The position numbers were made by a program, and so were the translations under genes. A model generated the notes under the pieces. That model saw only the letters and a program-made list of their open reading frames with translations, did not search any database and was not told the origin of the DNA. A stretch of 64,000 nucleotides of DNA from Shewanella litoralis (lineage in GTDB: Bacteria > Pseudomonadota > Gammaproteobacteria > Enterobacterales > Shewanellaceae). The stretch lies in NCBI RefSeq assembly GCF_009828585.1, contig NZ_WSRZ01000014.1, positions 1 through 64,000 of the forward strand. Reading direction: 5' to 3'. This document shows positions 37,678 to 47,270 of this stretch, one piece after another. Each line of letters starts with the position of its first letter. Positions within the stretch are counted from its first letter, which is position 1.

Positions 37678-39503
37678 AATAACGGCCTTTGGCCAGCACG
37701 AGCAGGCCATGTATAAGCAACCGAATTTTGGTCTTTAAAGCGCATACTCAGTCGAGTAAAACTATTTATGGCCGCAAACTGAGCAAAGAAATGATCTAAA
37801 ACAGTACAAAAGAAAAACACCCCACTACCTGAGTAGTGATCTTTAATAAAGGTAATTTCTATATGACTTCCACTGCAAAAACTGACTCTACCATGTTGAT
37901 TAACACGTGCTGTATCAGGTTTAACTTCAACAAAATGGATATTCTCAATTAAGTTCTTATTTTCAGGTGAACACTTAAAATCATATAACTTGAGCGTTTC
38001 TTTCAAATTGTTGAGGGCATCTTTGCCACTAAAACTGTCAATCGATAAATGGGTAACCAGTTGCCAACGTGACGCGTCACTCAGCGCTGCGCGAACGGGT
38101 AATGTCGGCGCAAGTAGACATTTAACATGCTTAATAATATCGGCACGTTCGGGGACAAACATTTTAGGTTCATTGGTACCAAACGGAAGATGTGCAGGTA
38201 AATTGCGATTGCTGCATTGCGCCTTAATACTCAGGATCCACGCGCCGTAATCTTCTTCAGCCTTAAAGCCTTTAAAGTTATGATCGACTAACGACAAAAA
38301 TGATTCAGTGCCAAGTTCAGTATAGCCACCTGACCAACTTGCTGACGCACGTCTCACATGCCAAAACAAGTTACTATGGCCTAAATATTGAGGATGAGAC
38401 TCACCATAAAATGGCGTAACGTCGACTTTATTGTCTTTAGGGTCATAAGCAATAACGTCTTGAACATTAATAATTTCGGTTACTTCAGAATCAGAATAGC
38501 GAGCGGCTAATTTGTATTCGTATTGCGATGCATCAATGCTGACCGGCTCTAATTTTTGTTCAAACAAGTTGATTACCGGTGTGCATCCCAGTAAAAAATG
38601 GCTCGCTGTAACCTGTTTTTCTAAGTCTGGTGAACCTTCTTTGAGATAAATATATATTGAGAATTTATCGTCAATGCCTTGCCAGCAATCACCTAGATCA
38701 TCAATATCAAAAAATAAAAACTTCTCAGGAAAAATAAAGTTCTCAAGTAATAATCGATAACCTGCGCTGCTACGTTGACTGTAAGGTATGACTTGCTGGT
38801 CATCTTCAAATCCAACAGATTTTAAATGTCTTTTCGTTAAAAATTTACACACTGTTTGCTTGTCGTTGACTAACGCAAACCCAAGGCTGTGTTCAAATAA
38901 TAATTGATAAAGCTGGAACGTTTGATGATCTTGGCCGTTTAAGAAAAAGCGTAATTTATTAATACCGAGACTTGGCATGCTGACTTCTTCAAATTCAGCC
39001 GCTATATCTAATTTTATAATCGCTTTCGCACGTTCAGGCCATTGTGGCTCTGGAGCATTAAACGGTGCATTTTGAAATTGAACCGCTTGCACTTCAATAG
39101 GCCATAATTTCATGTCATAACAGGTTTGAAAATGACAGGTTTTCATCCCCTCAACTTGAGTATCAACTTTGGTTAGACGAGGTAATGTAACTCCGGTTGT
39201 TGATAGGTTTTCAGTAGTCACCTTAATCACTGACATCGATGGAATAGGCGCTTGATAGTCAGGATACAACTGGCCTAGTAATGCCTCTGTCAGTTCAGGA
39301 AAACTGTCATCAAGTTTCTGTCTAATTTGGGCCGTGAGCAGAGAAAACGCTTCGATTAATCGAGAAACATGCGGGTCTTCAACATGTTCATCACTTAAAC
39401 GAAGTCGGCCAGCCACTTTAGGGTATTGCTCAGCAAACTCAGCGCCCATATGGCGAATAAAAGCCAGCTCACGGTTGTAATACTCCAACAATTCTTGATT
39501 CAC
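37674..39503 (-). CDS. tssF: T6SS baseplate protein TssF
   Basis: A 609-residue baseplate wedge subunit. The N-terminus MNQELLEYYNRELAFIRHMG, followed by FAEQYPKVAGRLRLS and PHVSRLIEAFSLLTAQIRQKLDD, is the family signature; TELLLGQLYPDY-like sequence (TEALLGQLYPDYQAPIPSM) follows. The start is GTG, overlapping the tssE stop by four bases (GTGA), so the two are coupled. Length is normal. Confidence 0.95.
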   Translation of the reverse strand: MNQELLEYYNRELAFIRHMGAEFAEQYPKVAGRLRLSDEHVEDPHVSRLIEAFSLLTAQIRQKLDDSFPELTEALLGQLYPDYQAPIPSMSVIKVTTENLSTTGVTLPRLTKVDTQVEGMKTCHFQTCYDMKLWPIEVQAVQFQNAPFNAPEPQWPERAKAIIKLDIAAEFEEVSMPSLGINKLRFFLNGQDHQTFQLYQLLFEHSLGFALVNDKQTVCKFLTKRHLKSVGFEDDQQVIPYSQRSSAGYRLLLENFIFPEKFLFFDIDDLGDCWQGIDDKFSIYIYLKEGSPDLEKQVTASHFLLGCTPVINLFEQKLEPVSIDASQYEYKLAARYSDSEVTEIINVQDVIAYDPKDNKVDVTPFYGESHPQYLGHSNLFWHVRRASASWSGGYTELGTESFLSLVDHNFKGFKAEEDYGAWILSIKAQCSNRNLPAHLPFGTNEPKMFVPERADIIKHVKCLLAPTLPVRAALSDASRWQLVTHLSIDSFSGKDALNNLKETLKLYDFKCSPENKNLIENIHFVEVKPDTARVNQHGRVSFCSGSHIEITFIKDHYSGSGVFFFCTVLDHFFAQFAAINSFTRLSMRFKDQNSVAYTWPARAGQRPLL

Positions 39504-39991
39504 AGTATTCCCTCATTAACAATCATCGCTAAATGTACCGGCTCGACCTCAGAGTCAAATGTAATATATTCAGGCTCTGGATCTGCAAATAACAACGCAT
39601 TTATTTTAAGTCTTAACACTCGATCTAGCGGTTGTTCGTTGTCGACAGCTTCAACCATGACTTCTAAAAACCTAGGTTCAAAACGCTTTATGGTATCGGC
39701 AATTTGTTTACACAAAAGTTGACGACCATCCAAACTAGCCACCGGCATCGATGAAAAATCTCGTAGACCATAATTCATCAATGAATGGTCTAGCTCAGTG
39801 AGATGCTCTGGCCACGTTTGCCATTGCAACTTAGCATTTAACAGATTCTCTAAATCACGACGCACGTTAGACCTTAATTGGCGTAAATTAAGACCTCTAT
39901 GACTGTCTTTAACATCTTGCTCATCTGGTGCATCATCTATTAATCGGTCTAAAATCGACGCCATTATAGGTTGCTGGCTTTTACTTAACAC
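39500..39991 (-). CDS. tssE: T6SS baseplate protein TssE (gp25-like)
   Basis: A 163-residue lysozyme-like gp25 homologue that seeds sheath polymerisation. The segment SILDRLIDDAPD at the start, LRRDLENLLN-like NVRRDLENLLNAK in the middle, LMNYGLRDFSS and the FEPRFLEVMVEA strand are typical. The frame starts with GTG 39991, 6 bases after tagJ; ATG 39964 (MASILDRL) is an alternative start. Confidence 0.92.
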   Translation of the reverse strand: MLSKSQQPIMASILDRLIDDAPDEQDVKDSHRGLNLRQLRSNVRRDLENLLNAKLQWQTWPEHLTELDHSLMNYGLRDFSSMPVASLDGRQLLCKQIADTIKRFEPRFLEVMVEAVDNEQPLDRVLRLKINALLFADPEPEYITFDSEVEPVHLAMIVNEGIL

Positions 39992-39997
39992 CGTGAC

Positions 39998-40786
39998 CTA
40001 CTGTAAAACTGGAGTCGAAATTTTAGTCATTTGATTAAGCGCAATCGCTTTGTCGTCGGCAAACCACATTTTTAAGCCTTTACCTGTCATGACATCAATG
40101 GCTATTTCTTGCCAATCCGTTTCACGGCCTAACTTTTGCGCATCCGTTTCGCTGCCGGCATACACCATCGGAATATGGGCTTCACCGCAAGGTCCGTTTT
40201 TAATGCCTAAGTCGACTCTTCGCCACACGGTCTCGAGTAACGATGTAACGGGTTTAATATTGATGTAATCAATTTCAGACAATTGCGCGAGATAGAATTT
40301 ACCGTCAGTACCAAATATCTCAATAAAACCACCCAATGTATCATCTAGATCTCTGATTTCTTGTATGGTGTTGCCATCAAGCACTAGGCTCACTTGTGGG
40401 CGCAATGCTTCAAGGTTAGCTGCACTATCAAGCGTCGCTTGTTGCGACTCTGTCATGGCTAAACGTAACTTCATGAGTGCTTCGACATGTGCATCAGATT
40501 CAGAAAATAACTGTGGTACCGCTTTGCCTACGGTAAAATCTTGCCTGGCTTGCTCTGCTCGGATTAATTGACGTAAATTTGATGCACCAATCAGAAAGTC
40601 TGGGTGTTTCTGTACTAAAAAATTCAATTGTTTATCAGCACGTTCTAGTTCGCCATTAATGCACAACAATTCAATGTGTTTACTTTTTAGATCAACATTC
40701 ATTGGGTCGTCTTTTAATTGTGCCTCAACAAATTGAATCACTTCTTGTAGCTGACCATTTTGCAGCATTTGTTCAATCTTTTTCAT
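39998..40786 (-). CDS. tagJ: T6SS accessory protein TagJ (ImpE family)
   Basis: A 262-residue accessory subunit. The N-terminal half is TPR-like (LQEVIQFVEAQLKDDPMNVDLK, INGELERADKQLNFL) and the C-terminal half matches ImpE with the DLDDTLGGFIEIFGTDGKFYLA and HIPMVYAGSE segments. In the P. aeruginosa H1 system TagJ binds TssB and ClpV and tunes sheath recycling. It lies 13 bases after the second tssC and directly before tssE, the same order as in H1-type loci. Confidence 0.9.
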   Translation of the reverse strand: MKKIEQMLQNGQLQEVIQFVEAQLKDDPMNVDLKSKHIELLCINGELERADKQLNFLVQKHPDFLIGASNLRQLIRAEQARQDFTVGKAVPQLFSESDAHVEALMKLRLAMTESQQATLDSAANLEALRPQVSLVLDGNTIQEIRDLDDTLGGFIEIFGTDGKFYLAQLSEIDYINIKPVTSLLETVWRRVDLGIKNGPCGEAHIPMVYAGSETDAQKLGRETDWQEIAIDVMTGKGLKMWFADDKAIALNQMTKISTPVLQ

Positions 40787-40799
40787 GGGATACCTTAGG

Positions 40800-42335
40800 T
40801 TAATTTCTTGAAGTCAGTTCCGTGACCAATTTAATACTGGACACCATCTGATCTAATTGAAAATGAGGTTGTAGCTGAATAATTGAATAGAAATGTCCTG
40901 GCTTGCCACGCATTTCTTTTACTTGTACTTGCGCATTACGTAAAGGGTATTTACTGCGCACTTCATCAGAAGACACATCCGATGCTGTTGTATATTTGTG
41001 TAACCAAAGCTGTAATTCTCGCTGGCATGCTTCTGCAGAATGAAGAGAGCCTATTTTCTCTCTGCCTAACACTTTGATGTAATGGGCAAAGCGAGATACA
41101 CACAGAATATATTGCAACATTGACGATAACTTAGCGTTGATGTTGTCTTCTGGTAAATCATATTTAGGAGGCTTTTGTACTGAAGCATTACTGTAAAAAA
41201 CCAAATGCTCACAGCCTAATACGGGAGACAGTGGAATAAATCCTTGATCAGAGAACGCCTTTTCAGCTCGGTCACTGACTAACAAATCAACCGATGGTTT
41301 CATGCGTTTACGGTATAAATCGGGTTCATATTGACTCACGGCTAAATCACACACTAAGCCTTTTTTACGAGCTCCAGGCTCTAAACCACGAATATGACCA
41401 AACCAACCTGACTCACAAAATGCTCTAATTAATACACCACCAAAAGCATAAGCAGCATTGCCCCATAAATGGTCTTTTTTAGGGTTTTTAATCGACTCTT
41501 TAAACTTAAATCCTTCACTGCGACTACCATCATTTAAATAAGGTGATCGCATAAGAATATTAGGCATCGTTAACCCAATAAAACGAGAGTCGTCCATTTT
41601 GCGCAATGAATTCCACTTGATGTATTCATGTTGTTCAAATATTTTGCTGATGTTCATATGTGCAGATAAATCAGCAAAGTCATCTGCACCTAATAATGAC
41701 GGACTCGCAGAGGTGATAAATGGCGCAAATGCAGCCGCTGCAGTACGTGATATTTCTTTTAAAATATCAATATCATTTGTTGTGACACCTGGGCGATTTT
41801 TATGGGTGATTTGATAATCACCAATCAATGTGCCAAAAGGTTCACCGCCAGACATGTCATATTCGTTGTTATAAATAAGCTTAAAAAAATCACTTTGATC
41901 AAACTCAATCGCACGGTTAATGTCTTTAGACAAAGTAGTCCAGCAGCAATCGAGCATTTTAACTTTTACTTTTTGGTCTTTATCATGCAGATCTTGTTGC
42001 TTAACAAGATAAAGTAAACCCCGCCAGCTAGCCTCTAAAGCTTGAAATGCATTGTGATGAATAATGGCGTTGATCTGTTGTTCTATTTGCTTATCAATTC
42101 TTTCAATTGCTTTTAACAGAAAAGGTAATACTGATTGTTTGTCGAATTGTGCCAGTGAATGACTCGAGTTTTCGAGCCACAACAATAACGACCTAGTCGA
42201 GTCCGACTCCCTTAAGAATCGTTCGACTAAGTGTTTATTTTTTAGTGCCTGTGTGGTCGAAGAAACAGGTTTGTTAACACCTGTTTCTTCTTTGAAAATT
42301 TCACTTGTTACAAATGAAATGGTTTCATGCGGCAT
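40800..42335 (-). CDS. Second TssC-family sheath protein (TssC2)
   Basis: A 511-residue paralogue of TssC. Shared blocks are LEASWRGLLYLVKQ, GGEPFGTLIGDYQITH, GLTMPNILMRSPY, WGNAAYAF and SRFAHYIKVLGREKIGSLH, each with a counterpart in the downstream-numbered TssC (42387-43880). It diverges clearly from that copy and has a different N-terminal region (residues about 1-40). No second tssB is present. Known T6SS loci with two TssC-like proteins exist, but the role of the extra copy is not settled: a minor sheath, cap or baseplate-proximal form is possible. Confidence 0.85.
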   Translation of the reverse strand: MPHETISFVTSEIFKEETGVNKPVSSTTQALKNKHLVERFLRESDSTRSLLLWLENSSHSLAQFDKQSVLPFLLKAIERIDKQIEQQINAIIHHNAFQALEASWRGLLYLVKQQDLHDKDQKVKVKMLDCCWTTLSKDINRAIEFDQSDFFKLIYNNEYDMSGGEPFGTLIGDYQITHKNRPGVTTNDIDILKEISRTAAAAFAPFITSASPSLLGADDFADLSAHMNISKIFEQHEYIKWNSLRKMDDSRFIGLTMPNILMRSPYLNDGSRSEGFKFKESIKNPKKDHLWGNAAYAFGGVLIRAFCESGWFGHIRGLEPGARKKGLVCDLAVSQYEPDLYRKRMKPSVDLLVSDRAEKAFSDQGFIPLSPVLGCEHLVFYSNASVQKPPKYDLPEDNINAKLSSMLQYILCVSRFAHYIKVLGREKIGSLHSAEACQRELQLWLHKYTTASDVSSDEVRSKYPLRNAQVQVKEMRGKPGHFYSIIQLQPHFQLDQMVSSIKLVTELTSRN

Positions 42336-42386
42336 CGTTTGTTTCTATCCTTGAAAACAAAAGAGAGTCAGTACGCTAGCGCGTGA

Positions 42387-43880
42387 TTACCCTACTTTAG
42401 GGATCTTCGCTACTAGACGTAAAGAAGCAGTCAGTTCTTCCATTTGTAACCAAGGACGCAACCATGCAACAGCATTGTATGAACCAGGTTGACCAGGGAT
42501 TTCTTTCACTTCAACTTTAGCGTCAGCGAGAGGATACTTAGCACGGATTTCTTGTCCACCACCTTCTGATGCGTTAACAAAAGAAAGGATCCAACGGTTT
42601 AACCAAGCTTCAACATCTTCGGCTTCCATAAAACTACCGATTTTGTCGCGCGCCATGACTTTTAAATAATGGGCAAAGCGTGACGTCGCCATTAAGTAAG
42701 GTAAACGAGCTGAAATAGCTGCGTTTGCAGTTGCATCATGATTGGTCAATATTTTAGGCTTTTGACAAGACTGAGACCCAAAGAACACCGCGTAATCTGT
42801 ATGCTTATAATGACATAATGGTAAGAAACCTAATTTACTTAGTTCTGCTTCACGTCGATCGGTAATACCAATCTCTGTTGGGCATTTTAAATCTGGGTCG
42901 CCATCATCACTGGTAAACACATGCGCAGGTAAACCTTCAACTTTACCACCGCCTTCAGCACCACGAATCGCGGTACAGAAACCGTACTTACTAAATGCTT
43001 GGCCCATATTGGTTGCCATAACATAAGCGGCGTTCATCCAGCAGTAATCATCATGATTAGCGACCTTAGAGCGACCTGTTGCGGCATCAATATCGAACTC
43101 TTCGTAACAAAACTCTTCAACGGGTTTTGTTGCTGAACCATAAGGCAGACGAGCAAGGACACGAGGCATTGTTAACGTAACAAAACGCGAGTCGTCGCTA
43201 TCACGGAATGAGCGCCATTGAGTGTATTCTAAAGATTCAAATACTTTTTCAAGATCACGAGGTTTACTCAATTCAGTCCATTCGTCAAAACCAAATAACG
43301 ATGAGCCAGCAGCCGAAATAAATGGACAGAAGCCTGCAGCGGCTACATTAGACATTAATGATAACGTTTCAACATCTTCAGGGTGATTACTAAATTCATA
43401 ATCACCCACTAGGCAACCATAAGGTTCTCCACCTGGAGTGCCAAACTCAGATTCATAGATTTTTTTGAACATTTGGCTTTGATCAAACTCAACCGCTTTG
43501 CTTAAATCTTTGTGTAAATCTTTTTTAGATAAACTCATTACACGGATTTTTAAGGTTTCGTTAGTTTCAGAATTTTTAACCGTATGATGTAAACCACGCC
43601 AGCTACCTTCTAATTTTTGTAGCTCTTCGTTGTGCATAATGGCAGCTAGCTGTTTAGAGATAACTTCATCTAGACGTTCAATCGCTTTGTTAAACGTGAC
43701 TGTAAGGTTTTTATCCCATTGAACAGTACCTTTAAGCGCTTCTTCCGTTAACGAACGAATGAGTTCTTCTGCACGCGATGAATCGGTTTGCTTTGTTGCT
43801 ACAATTGCTTGCTCTAAAATAGAAACACTGTGTGTTTGCTCTTCAGATACAGCATCTAATGACGCGGCTTCCATGCTCAT
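42387..43880 (-). CDS. tssC: T6SS contractile sheath large subunit TssC
   Basis: A 497-residue large sheath subunit that interlocks with TssB. Conserved stretches are [86 protein letters not shown] and [21 protein letters not shown] 43880 overlaps the tssB stop by one base and has an AAAGGAG site inside tssB, giving coupled, near-equal translation. Confidence 0.96.
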   Translation of the reverse strand: MSMEAASLDAVSEEQTHSVSILEQAIVATKQTDSSRAEELIRSLTEEALKGTVQWDKNLTVTFNKAIERLDEVISKQLAAIMHNEELQKLEGSWRGLHHTVKNSETNETLKIRVMSLSKKDLHKDLSKAVEFDQSQMFKKIYESEFGTPGGEPYGCLVGDYEFSNHPEDVETLSLMSNVAAAGFCPFISAAGSSLFGFDEWTELSKPRDLEKVFESLEYTQWRSFRDSDDSRFVTLTMPRVLARLPYGSATKPVEEFCYEEFDIDAATGRSKVANHDDYCWMNAAYVMATNMGQAFSKYGFCTAIRGAEGGGKVEGLPAHVFTSDDGDPDLKCPTEIGITDRREAELSKLGFLPLCHYKHTDYAVFFGSQSCQKPKILTNHDATANAAISARLPYLMATSRFAHYLKVMARDKIGSFMEAEDVEAWLNRWILSFVNASEGGGQEIRAKYPLADAKVEVKEIPGQPGSYNAVAWLRPWLQMEELTASLRLVAKIPKVG

Positions 43881-44380
43881 TATTCAGCTCCTTTGAGGTT
43901 AAGTTCACCTGCTAACTGGTCTAAACTCGTGGTGTTGTTTAACACTTCTTCTAAAATGTTCTCTAAGTTTTCAGAACGATCGACTTTAGTCATCAAATCG
44001 CGAAGCTTATTACGGGTTTCCATTAATTTCTTCAATGGCTCAACCTGATTAACAATCGCGGCAGGTTCAAAGTCTTCGATGCTGTTAAATTGCAGAGCCA
44101 CTTTCATTTCAGAATCGTCGCCCGCTAACGTGTTTGGCACCGAAATATTTAACTGTGGACTCATACGCTTTAACACATCATTAAAATTGTCACGGTCAAT
44201 TTGTACAAAGCGACGATCTTTTAATGGCTTTAAATCTGTGGTGTTGTGTCCAGTAAAATCACCTGTAACACCAATAACAAAAGGCAATTCTTTTTTTACA
44301 ACAGTGCCTTCTGTTTCAACATCATAAGTAATATGAACACGCGGTTTTCTTACTCGCTTTAATCTATCATGTACACTCAT
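43880..44380 (-). CDS. tssB: T6SS contractile sheath small subunit TssB
   Basis: A 166-residue small sheath subunit. Segments [54 protein letters not shown] and [21 protein letters not shown] are characteristic, the last helix carrying the ClpV-contact region side. ATG 44380 with AAGGAG upstream is chosen over 44395. Coupled to tssC by a one-base overlap. Confidence 0.95.
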   Translation of the reverse strand: MSVHDRLKRVRKPRVHITYDVETEGTVVKKELPFVIGVTGDFTGHNTTDLKPLKDRRFVQIDRDNFNDVLKRMSPQLNISVPNTLAGDDSEMKVALQFNSIEDFEPAAIVNQVEPLKKLMETRNKLRDLMTKVDRSENLENILEEVLNNTTSLDQLAGELNLKGAE

Positions 44381-44421
44381 TTGAACTCCTTTCAATAATA
44401 TGTTGAGTAATCAACTACAGA

Positions 44422-45528
44422 TTAATCTTCAGTTTTTATTCCAGATAACTTGAAGAAGCCATTCCTCGCTTCACCATCTTGGATTAATTCTTGCAACAAC
44501 TCAGGTAAACTGAGGTCGCTCCACCGTATGACTTGCTCAATTGCATAAGACATTGGCGAATGTGGTTCAGTCTTTCTAAAAAAGTTAGCGATATTTTCAA
44601 GATTATTAATAGCTTGAGCTCTTGAATTAAGTTGCCCATTTACGCCAGACGGCATTGTTTGATTATCTACAACGTCACTATTTGGCTCTTGTGATATCTG
44701 CTGCTCTTGTTCAGAGTCTGATTTATTTTTTGCGATTATGGGCGCCGTAATTGAGTTAATTTGTAACTCACACGCTTCTAATGCCTTGCGAATATAGCTT
44801 GTTGGTTGCGGCTCACCGTTCATCGCGTCATCCATTGATGCCGATAAACGACTGAATGCTGCTATCGCATTATTGATATCGTGATGTAACTCGATAAAGA
44901 AACTGTCTGGGGTTTCTTTGATGCTGTGCTCGACATCTTCAAGTGAGACAGAGCCTGACTCAAATCGCTTTTCTTGTTTATCTTTATCTAATCGGCTTGT
45001 ATCGAGTGCTTGCTCGTATTGCCACGTTGAAAAAGTCACACTGCCGTCGGTTATTGGGATGGTTCTAATGGGATGTATAAGTGAACCTTCACTTTCAATA
45101 CCATTTAGGCCAATTAATGGCGCTAATCGTTCTGCTAAATCACTAGGATCGGGAATGGGGTATAAAGAGTCCCAAAAAGTGTCAATAAGCTCAGCAGCAA
45201 GCGTGAACCCAAAACTCAGACCTTTAAAACCATGTAATCGACACGCAGACTCAATGAACCAAGCAACATATTCTATGTCTTTCGATTGCTCTTTTAAGAT
45301 AAGAGGAACTTGTTCAAAAATTGGACGCCATTCCGCCGCAACTGACAACACATCTTCTTCATCAGTCAGTGCTTTACGTTCTTTAGATCGTGCAATATTC
45401 CGCACATCCTTAAGGAGGTAATAGGTCGATGTTGGACTAATATCTTCACGCGGATCGACTCCAGTCCCTGCATCATCAGAAATAGGAAGAATTAATTCAT
45501 CAATGGTTAAATTTTTAAGCTTACTCAA
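44422..45528 (-). CDS. tssA: T6SS protein TssA (ImpA N-domain)
   Basis: A 368-residue TssA-type protein that helps assembly of baseplate and sheath. The N-terminal ImpA domain shows GTGVDPREDI near the start, a W-rich segment (EWRPIFEQVPLILKEQSKDIEYVAWFIESACRL) and FGFTLAAELIDTFWDSLYPIPD. The C-terminal part carries the SPMSYAIEQVIRWSDLSLPELLQELI segment typical of shorter TssA proteins. The start is TTG 45528 because a stop in frame lies just upstream and no ATG is near; CAGGGA lies before it. It opens block B after a 252-base gap. Confidence 0.88.
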   Translation of the reverse strand: MSKLKNLTIDELILPISDDAGTGVDPREDISPTSTYYLLKDVRNIARSKERKALTDEEDVLSVAAEWRPIFEQVPLILKEQSKDIEYVAWFIESACRLHGFKGLSFGFTLAAELIDTFWDSLYPIPDPSDLAERLAPLIGLNGIESEGSLIHPIRTIPITDGSVTFSTWQYEQALDTSRLDKDKQEKRFESGSVSLEDVEHSIKETPDSFFIELHHDINNAIAAFSRLSASMDDAMNGEPQPTSYIRKALEACELQINSITAPIIAKNKSDSEQEQQISQEPNSDVVDNQTMPSGVNGQLNSRAQAINNLENIANFFRKTEPHSPMSYAIEQVIRWSDLSLPELLQELIQDGEARNGFFKLSGIKTED

Positions 45529-45780
45529 TCTAATTCAGTCCCTGAACAAAATGATTAATGCATAATGATAGAAGCATAGCGCATCAAAAACAATACATAA
45601 CACCGTCTATAATAAAGGTAATATATGGTTTTAATACTGCAACTAATCACAAGTAATAATAATTAACGCGCCAATACACCCTATGTAATTACATCACAAT
45701 TAATGTTGCTCAATTATAAACAAAGTAAAATTAAACACTCACTTCACATTATTTAACCTGTTTTTTATAGCTAATTAATA
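45529..45780. promoter_or_regulatory. Intergenic control region before tssA
   Basis: 252 AT-rich bases between the pppA stop and the tssA start, the largest gap inside the apparatus genes. It probably holds the promoter of the tssA-clpV unit. No confident -35/-10 pair was found. Confidence 0.4.
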
Positions 45781-46548
45781 TTAACCAAAAACAGGGATCG
45801 TTTTATCACTATCGTCAATAATGGATATTTTTGCATGTGCATTTTTGACAAGAATACAGGTGACATTATCTCGAGCATTTCTGACTAATGATGCATGCAA
45901 TAGTGCTAATCCAGAGTCAATAATATTACCGGACTTAATAGTTCGCTCTATTTCGACATCGTTTAACTCTTTGTTGAGGCCATCACTGCAAAGTAAAAAA
46001 ACATCACCGTCTCTGACCTTGCCAGTGCGATAATCGATGTCTAACTTTGAATCCACACCAACCGCACGAGTAATAACATTGGCTAATGGATGTGACTCAG
46101 CCTCTTCTGGTAAAAGTAATCCTTCGTCTACCATGTCATTGACTTGGCTATGGTCTTTGGTAACTTGTTTCATTTGTTGGTCGCGTAGCAAATAAATTCT
46201 GCTATCACCGACCCAGAGTAAGTGATAATTATCTTGATAAAGCCACAATACCACAACGGTACTGCCAGCTACCTTGCCATCAAATTCTTGCTCACTCATA
46301 CGTTGCAAAAAACGATTACTGTTTTGCAGTGATTGCTTTAACACATCCAACGTTATCGTGTCGGGTTGCAGATGTTCAACCGCTTGTTGTATACCATCAA
46401 TCACTAATTGACTTGCGACATCGCCTGCAGCATGGCCGCCCATTCCATCTGCAACAACCCAAACACCGAGATGTGGCAACTCTAAATAAGCATCTTCGTT
46501 TATTTCTCTAACCGTTCCACGGTGAGTTAATGCATGACTTAAGTGCAC
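45781..46548 (-). CDS. pppA: PP2C-type protein phosphatase PppA
   Basis: A 255-residue serine/threonine phosphatase opposing PpkA in post-translational T6SS control. Metal-binding motifs are NEDA (residues 17-20), ADGMGGHAAGD (33-43), WVGDSRIYLL, LCSDGLNKEL and ARDNVTCILV. The start is GTG 46548 with GGAG upstream; the gene overlaps tagF by 10 bases. Cytoplasmic. Confidence 0.93.
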   Translation of the reverse strand: MHLSHALTHRGTVREINEDAYLELPHLGVWVVADGMGGHAAGDVASQLVIDGIQQAVEHLQPDTITLDVLKQSLQNSNRFLQRMSEQEFDGKVAGSTVVVLWLYQDNYHLLWVGDSRIYLLRDQQMKQVTKDHSQVNDMVDEGLLLPEEAESHPLANVITRAVGVDSKLDIDYRTGKVRDGDVFLLCSDGLNKELNDVEIERTIKSGNIIDSGLALLHASLVRNARDNVTCILVKNAHAKISIIDDSDKTIPVFG

Positions 46549-47270
46549 GATGTTTGCTCCTTAATTAACTCGGCAGTATTCCAACCATGCTTTATCCACT
46601 GACCATTTAACATCGAAATAAATTGGCTTATTTGTGGTAAGCCTTCTGTAATAATGGTGCATGATTCAACCTCATCGGAGCCTTCTGTCCACCAAATACT
46701 GTAGCGGTCAAAGCGTTTTCTGTATTGTTGATCGAGTAATAACAATACATCTGATGAATTGTCGCCCAAAAATACCCAAGACTTTTTGTTTCGATCAAGC
46801 GATTCATGTTCTGATAACCGATCACCATTGGCGGCTACGGATAGTGGCTCTTTTAGGATCGTATCAAACCATTTATCAATGACGGTATCATCTTCAAGAA
46901 CGTGTAATATGCTCTGTTCAAACACCTCAACCCATTGATTGTCTATCCATCCTCTTAACGCTGTTTGAGTATGTAACCCCGCAAGCGTAAAAGGATAATG
47001 GCGCCCGACATGATCAACACTAGGAATAACGGTACCGACAACAGCTTCATCACAACACACACCAGAAGATAACGAAAAATGCCATATAGGACTTGTTAAG
47101 TAATAATCTAGCCAATCATGCTCAGTTTGTTCTTTACTCACAGCAATAACAGCTTGTAACCAGTCATTCCAATTTTTAAGAAAATCAACATTCAAGTTCT
47201 GCTGAATAAAGTCCCCTTTTGAGGGGACTTTCCCACAGTAACCCACTGATGTTAAAGGTTCGCAGGACAT
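46539..47270 (-). CDS. tagF: T6SS regulator TagF
   Basis: A 243-residue TagF-domain protein that represses firing post-translationally, in some species by binding Fha. The family opening GYCGKVPSKGDFIQQNL and the segments WLQAVIAVS, SPIWHFSLSSGVC, GTVIPSVDHVGRHYPFTLAG and FDRYSIWWTEGSDE are all present. It overlaps the 3' end of tssM by 19 bases in another frame and pppA by 10 bases. Confidence 0.92.
   Translation of the reverse strand: MSCEPLTSVGYCGKVPSKGDFIQQNLNVDFLKNWNDWLQAVIAVSKEQTEHDWLDYYLTSPIWHFSLSSGVCCDEAVVGTVIPSVDHVGRHYPFTLAGLHTQTALRGWIDNQWVEVFEQSILHVLEDDTVIDKWFDTILKEPLSVAANGDRLSEHESLDRNKKSWVFLGDNSSDVLLLLDQQYRKRFDRYSIWWTEGSDEVESCTIITEGLPQISQFISMLNGQWIKHGWNTAELIKEQTSCT

Noticed and set aside
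45750..45800. Terminator at the 3' end of pppA (CCTGTTTTT with AAAAACAGG)
   Set aside because: The loop is about 20 bases, the stem is mostly A-T, and no T-run follows on the minus strand.
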